Shown here in pieces: positions 7,053 through 10,236 of a stretch of DNA of 10,236 nt; the stretch's first letter is position 1; each line of letters starts with the position of its first letter. Source of the stretch: an uncultured Flavobacteriales bacterium (GTDB lineage: Bacteria > Bacteroidota > Bacteroidia > Flavobacteriales > Vicingaceae); NCBI GenBank assembly GCA_913052515.1, contig CAJXFJ010000029.1:1-10236 (forward strand), read 5' to 3'. Under the pieces are notes generated by a model that saw only the letters and a list, made by a program, of their open reading frames with translations, did no database searches and was not told where the DNA came from. Position numbers and translations under genes: made by a program.

Positions 7053-7922
7053 ATGAAAAACATCATTAAACTTTTAAGGGTAAAGCATTGGGTTAAAAAC
7101 CTTTTCATTTTTGTTGCCGCTTTTTTTAGCGGTTCACTTAATATTGAAGGCTTAACTCTATTAGTATACACCTTTGCCTCATTTTCTTTAATTGCAAGTA
7201 GCATTTATGTTTTAAACGACTATAGAGATATTGAAAGTGATCGATTGCATCCTAAAAAAAGGAATAGACCTTTGGCATCAGGGGCAATAGCTCCAAAATT
7301 AGGACTATTGGCTGGTGGAATCAGTCTACTTTTAGGTTTCTCTATTGCTTACTTTACTCTACCTTTAAACGTCCTTCTTCTTATTGCCCTATATTGGATA
7401 ATGAATGTCTTTTATTCCTTAGGGCTTAAAAAAATATCCATTATAGATCTTGTTTTTGTTGCCGCTGGTTTTGTGTTTCGCGTCATGAGTGGAGCCGAAG
7501 CTGTTCAAGTTGAGCTTTCCTTTTGGCTTCTGATGATGACTTTTTTGTTTTCTATGTTTATTGTTATTGGGAAACGAAGAGCCGATTTTGCTGACGGTAA
7601 CGAAAGTGCAGCACAATTGAGGGCAGTAAACAAAGCTTATAATTTGTCTTTTTTAAATTATGGGATTTTAATTTTTTCTTCTTTCATGCTTGTTTGTTAT
7701 GTCATGTATACTTATTTCTCACCCTACTTTGCCAATAAAATATATCATGCTTTGCTTTCCTCAGCGCTTGTTTGTGTGGGTTTATTAAGGTACTTACAAG
7801 CAATTTTTGTAGAAGGTAAAGGAGGAAACCCTACTGAGTTTGCTTACAAAGACAAAATGACTTTGTTAATTCTTGGTCTTTGGATATTTCATTTTGCGTA
7901 CCTCATCTATTTAAGTGCCTAA
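7053..7922 (+). CDS. UbiA-superfamily polyprenyl-phosphate 5-phosphoribosyltransferase-like membrane enzyme
   Basis: This is a 289-residue integral membrane protein with about eight or nine hydrophobic helices. The N-terminus LLRVKHWVKNLFIF, the first Asp-rich motif NDYRDIESD (55-63) and the following HPKKRNRPLASG (66-77) are hallmarks of the UbiA branch containing mycobacterial decaprenyl-phosphate phosphoribosyltransferase (Rv3806c). YSLGLKKISIIDL (121-133), FRVMSGA (142-148), GKRRADF (173-179) and the C-terminal GNPTEFAYKD fit that branch rather than quinone or heme prenyltransferases. That enzyme joins PRPP to a polyprenyl phosphate at the cytoplasmic face, giving polyprenyl-phosphate-5-phosphoribose. 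The HAD phosphatase gene that follows overlaps it by one base, matching the next step of that pathway. Family membership is sure. The exact prenyl and sugar substrates are inferred. The length is normal for a non-fused member. Confidence 0.85.
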   Translation: MKNIIKLLRVKHWVKNLFIFVAAFFSGSLNIEGLTLLVYTFASFSLIASSIYVLNDYRDIESDRLHPKKRNRPLASGAIAPKLGLLAGGISLLLGFSIAYFTLPLNVLLLIALYWIMNVFYSLGLKKISIIDLVFVAAGFVFRVMSGAEAVQVELSFWLLMMTFLFSMFIVIGKRRADFADGNESAAQLRAVNKAYNLSFLNYGILIFSSFMLVCYVMYTYFSPYFANKIYHALLSSALVCVGLLRYLQAIFVEGKGGNPTEFAYKDKMTLLILGLWIFHFAYLIYLSA

Positions 7923-8518
7923 TGCAAAAGAAAAGCATTGCCTTTTTTGACTTTGATGGTACCATAAGTCGTTCCGACAGTCTATTACTTTTTTTAAAAT
8001 ACTACCACCCTAGCTTTTTATTTTTTCTCAAAAGCTTTCTTTTTTCACCAGTTTTAATCGCTCAAAAAGTAGGCTTAATCAACAATTCTAAGGCAAAAGA
8101 AAACTTAACAAAACTCTTCTTTAAAGGTGAAAACAGCATTGTTTTTAATCAAAAGTGCGACTCTTTTGCTAAAAAAGAATTAGACAAAATTGTCATGCCA
8201 TCTGCTAAAAAAGCCATTCAAAGTCATTTGAAAAATGGGGTAAAAGTGGTAGTGGTTTCAGCCTCTTTTGAAAACTATTTAATTCCTTACTTCAAACCAA
8301 TGGGCGTGGAGGTTTTGGCGACTAAACTTAAGGTTAAGCACAACAAAATTGAAGGATCTTTTGATGGTAAGAATTGCTATGGAAATGAGAAAGTTAATCG
8401 AATAAAGGAAAGATTTAATCTAGCTGACTTCCAAGAAATTTTCGCTTATGGCGACACAAAAGGAGACAAACCGATGCTTAGCCTAGCTACACAAGCATTT
8501 TACAAGCATTTTTCCTGA
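7922..8518 (+). CDS. HAD-superfamily phosphatase, subfamily IB (SerB-like fold)
   Basis: The protein has 198 residues from the ATG at 7922, which overlaps the UbiA stop codon as TAATG, pointing to translational coupling; a longer reading from 7880 would overlap the UbiA gene needlessly. All four HAD motifs are visible: motif I FFDFDGTIS (D10 nucleophile, D12 acid/base), motif II VVVVSAS (S113), a lysine at 157 in GNEKVNRI, and motif IV YGDTKGDKPML (D178, D182). The helical cap at about 20-95 is of the C1 type found in phosphoserine-phosphatase-like enzymes. The C-terminus QAFYKHF resembles that of HAD domains found fused or adjacent to UbiA phosphoribosyltransferases. The likely role is removal of the 5-phosphate from polyprenyl-phosphate-5-phosphoribose; this is inferred from the neighbour. 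The related SerB and PgpB-like substrates cannot be excluded. Confidence 0.85.
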   Translation: MQKKSIAFFDFDGTISRSDSLLLFLKYYHPSFLFFLKSFLFSPVLIAQKVGLINNSKAKENLTKLFFKGENSIVFNQKCDSFAKKELDKIVMPSAKKAIQSHLKNGVKVVVVSASFENYLIPYFKPMGVEVLATKLKVKHNKIEGSFDGKNCYGNEKVNRIKERFNLADFQEIFAYGDTKGDKPMLSLATQAFYKHFS

Positions 8519-8578
8519 AAACTTCAATCAAACTTGTTTGTTAATCTCAAAAAGTGAATTGCTGTATCTTTCCCAATC

Positions 8579-10236
8579 ATGAATGCCCTTACGCAAATAG
8601 AAAATTGGTTTATCGCTAAAAAGTGGCAGGCCTTCGACTTTCAAAAAGAAAGTTGGGAAGCCTATTTGCAAGGAAAAAATGGTTTGGTTAACGCTCCTAC
8701 TGGCTCAGGCAAAACCTATGCTTTGGGTTTGGCAATCATTGCTGAATATTTAGAAAACCCCAACAAAAGAGAAAATACACAAGGCATACAAGCCATTTGG
8801 ATTACTCCCATTCGTGCCTTGGCTAAAGAAATAGAATCTGCCCTAAGCACTGCTTGTGCCGAACTGGATGTGCCTTGGAAAGTGGCCAAACGTACTGGCG
8901 ACACCTCAGCAAAAGAACGAGCTGCACAAAAGAAAAACTTGCCACAAATTCTGATTACTACACCAGAAAGCTTGCAACTTCTTTTAGCCACCAAAGGCTA
9001 TGAAAAAATGTTTAAAAACCTAAAGTGCATTGTTAATGATGAGTGGCATGAGCTTTTAGGATCTAAGCGAGCGGTACAAATGGAGTTGGCTCATAGCCGA
9101 TTAAAGAACGTTTGTTCTAATTTGAAAATTTGGGGCATATCGGCAACGATTGGCAATATGGATGAAGCCATGCAGGTATTGCTAGGCAGTCAATTTAATG
9201 AAAGCAATGCGATTTTAATCAAAGCGAATATTGAAAAGAAAATTCAACTGGAGACTTTACTTCCCGATGAGGTTGAAAAATTTCCTTGGGCAGGCCATTT
9301 GGGCATTAAAATGTTAGAAAAAGTAGTACCTGTGATTCGCCGAAGCAAAAGCACTCTAATTTTTACCAATACGCGAGCTCAAGCTGAAATCTGGTACCAA
9401 AATCTTTTGGATGCCGAACCTTCACTCGCTGGCCAAATTGCCATGCACCATGGCTCCATTAGTCGCGAATTGCGCGATTGGGTAGAAGAAGCCCTGCACG
9501 ATGAAAAATTAAAGGCTGTGGTTTGTACTTCTTCGCTTGATTTAGGAGTTGATTTTAGACCAGTGGAAACCATTGTACAAATTGGTAGCCCAAAAGGTGT
9601 TGCGCGTTTTGTGCAAAGAGCTGGCAGAAGTGGACATAAGCCCGGAGCGCTTTCAAAAATCTATTTTGTGCCTACCCACTCTTTAGAAATTATTGAATCC
9701 GCTGCTTTGCGCCAAGCTATGCAAGAAAAGACATTAGAAAGACGGATTCCTTACTTCCGCTCATTTGATGTGCTGATTCAATACTTAGTAACGCTTGCTG
9801 TTTCAGATGGCTTTAATCCCAAACAGATTTTCCAAGAAGTAAAATCAACCTTTTGCTTTGACAGTATGAGCGAGGACGAATGGCGGTGGGTTTTAGACTT
9901 TATCATAACCGGCGGAAATTCATTAGACAGCTACGATGAGTACAAAAAAGTGGTCATAGATGAAGATGGATTGTACAAAGTAAGCGACCGAAAAATAGCC
10001 ATGCGTCACCGACTGTCAATTGGGACCATTGTAAGCGAACCGGCCATTCTAATAAAGTTTATGTCGGGAAAGGCCATTGGTACGGTAGAAGAATGGTTTG
10101 TTTCTCGCCTAAAGCCAGGAGATGTATTTTGGTTTGCTGGAAGAAACTTGGAGCTGATTCAACTCAAAGAAAACAAAGCCATTGTCAAGCTTTCGAAATC
10201 TAAAAATGGGAAAGTACCTTCATGGCAAGGTGGAAG
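8579..10236 (+). CDS. Lhr-type (ligase-associated) DExH-box DNA helicase, N-terminal part (3' truncated)
   Basis: The frame is open from the ATG at 8579 to the window end (552 codons plus two bases). Superfamily 2 helicase motifs are in order: Q-like FDFQKESWEAY (19-29), motif I APTGSGKT (39-46), Ia TPIRALA (76-82), Ib TTPESLQ, II DEWH (154-157), III SATIGN (188-193), IV TLIFTNTRAQAE, V TSSLDLGVDF (317-326) and VI QRAGRSGH (346-353). From about 380 come a winged-helix region and then a beta-rich core domain (GTIVSEPA..., from 482), ending at KVPSWQGG, where Lhr-core proteins continue with GGRM. The family is an ATP-driven 3'-5' single-stranded DNA translocase and helicase, cytosolic, with a DNA-repair role; the ligase-associated branch is often encoded beside an ATP-dependent DNA ligase, an exonuclease-like protein and a phosphoesterase. 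Roughly a third of the protein is outside the window. The gene starts 60 bases after the HAD gene and its base composition is richer in G+C than the genes before it, so it is probably a separate unit. Confidence 0.9.
   Translation, partial: MNALTQIENWFIAKKWQAFDFQKESWEAYLQGKNGLVNAPTGSGKTYALGLAIIAEYLENPNKRENTQGIQAIWITPIRALAKEIESALSTACAELDVPWKVAKRTGDTSAKERAAQKKNLPQILITTPESLQLLLATKGYEKMFKNLKCIVNDEWHELLGSKRAVQMELAHSRLKNVCSNLKIWGISATIGNMDEAMQVLLGSQFNESNAILIKANIEKKIQLETLLPDEVEKFPWAGHLGIKMLEKVVPVIRRSKSTLIFTNTRAQAEIWYQNLLDAEPSLAGQIAMHHGSISRELRDWVEEALHDEKLKAVVCTSSLDLGVDFRPVETIVQIGSPKGVARFVQRAGRSGHKPGALSKIYFVPTHSLEIIESAALRQAMQEKTLERRIPYFRSFDVLIQYLVTLAVSDGFNPKQIFQEVKSTFCFDSMSEDEWRWVLDFIITGGNSLDSYDEYKKVVIDEDGLYKVSDRKIAMRHRLSIGTIVSEPAILIKFMSGKAIGTVEEWFVSRLKPGDVFWFAGRNLELIQLKENKAIVKLSKSKNGKVPSWQGG

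Noticed and set aside
7880..7921. A 14-residue N-terminal extension of the HAD protein
   Set aside because: It would overlap the UbiA reading frame, while the ATG at 7922 starts right before the motif I strand, as in other family members.
8716..8994. A minus-strand open frame of 92 codons
   Set aside because: It is antisense to helicase motifs Ia to Ib, which are plainly coding on the plus strand.

Overview
The window looks like a chromosomal segment of a Bacteroidota bacterium, probably a flavobacterium-like marine lineage. The base composition is AT-rich and the start codons have little or no Shine-Dalgarno sequence. Several sites resemble the Bacteroidota promoter (TTTG / TAnnTTTG). The TPR plus membrane helix plus LuxR-type HTH regulator is typical of that phylum. 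The genus cannot be fixed from this sequence alone.

Left part (1-2539): the 3' end of an aldo/keto reductase on the plus strand meets, tail to tail, a small receiver-like protein on the minus strand; their stop codons share one TTAA. Upstream of the receiver on the minus strand is a membrane-anchored TPR/HTH regulator. The receiver appears to lack the phospho-acceptor aspartate. The regulator carries no kinase or receiver domain of its own.

Middle part (2540-6404): a divergent 76-base spacer leads into two tandem paralogous multi-pass membrane proteins that look like GT-C glycosyltransferases. Each has a soluble C-terminal tail ending in the same short Trp-containing motif. The first has no usable ATG and probably starts at TTG. 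A 276-base non-coding stretch follows, with a promoter-like element at its 3' end.

Right part (6405-8518): a tight three-gene operon encodes a class I SAM methyltransferase, a UbiA-superfamily enzyme resembling decaprenyl-phosphate phosphoribosyltransferase, and a HAD-IB phosphatase whose ATG overlaps the UbiA stop codon. The last two could together make a polyprenyl-phosphate-ribose donor, the kind of lipid-linked sugar that GT-C enzymes use. The DprE1/DprE2 epimerase genes of the mycobacterial arabinose pathway are not in the window. The window may therefore hold a lipid-linked pentose pathway with its transferases; this is inference.

Right edge (8579-10236): a less AT-rich, apparently unrelated gene begins, an Lhr-type (ligase-associated) DExH DNA helicase, cut off by the window end. 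No rRNA, tRNA, CRISPR array, insertion sequence or integrase was seen.
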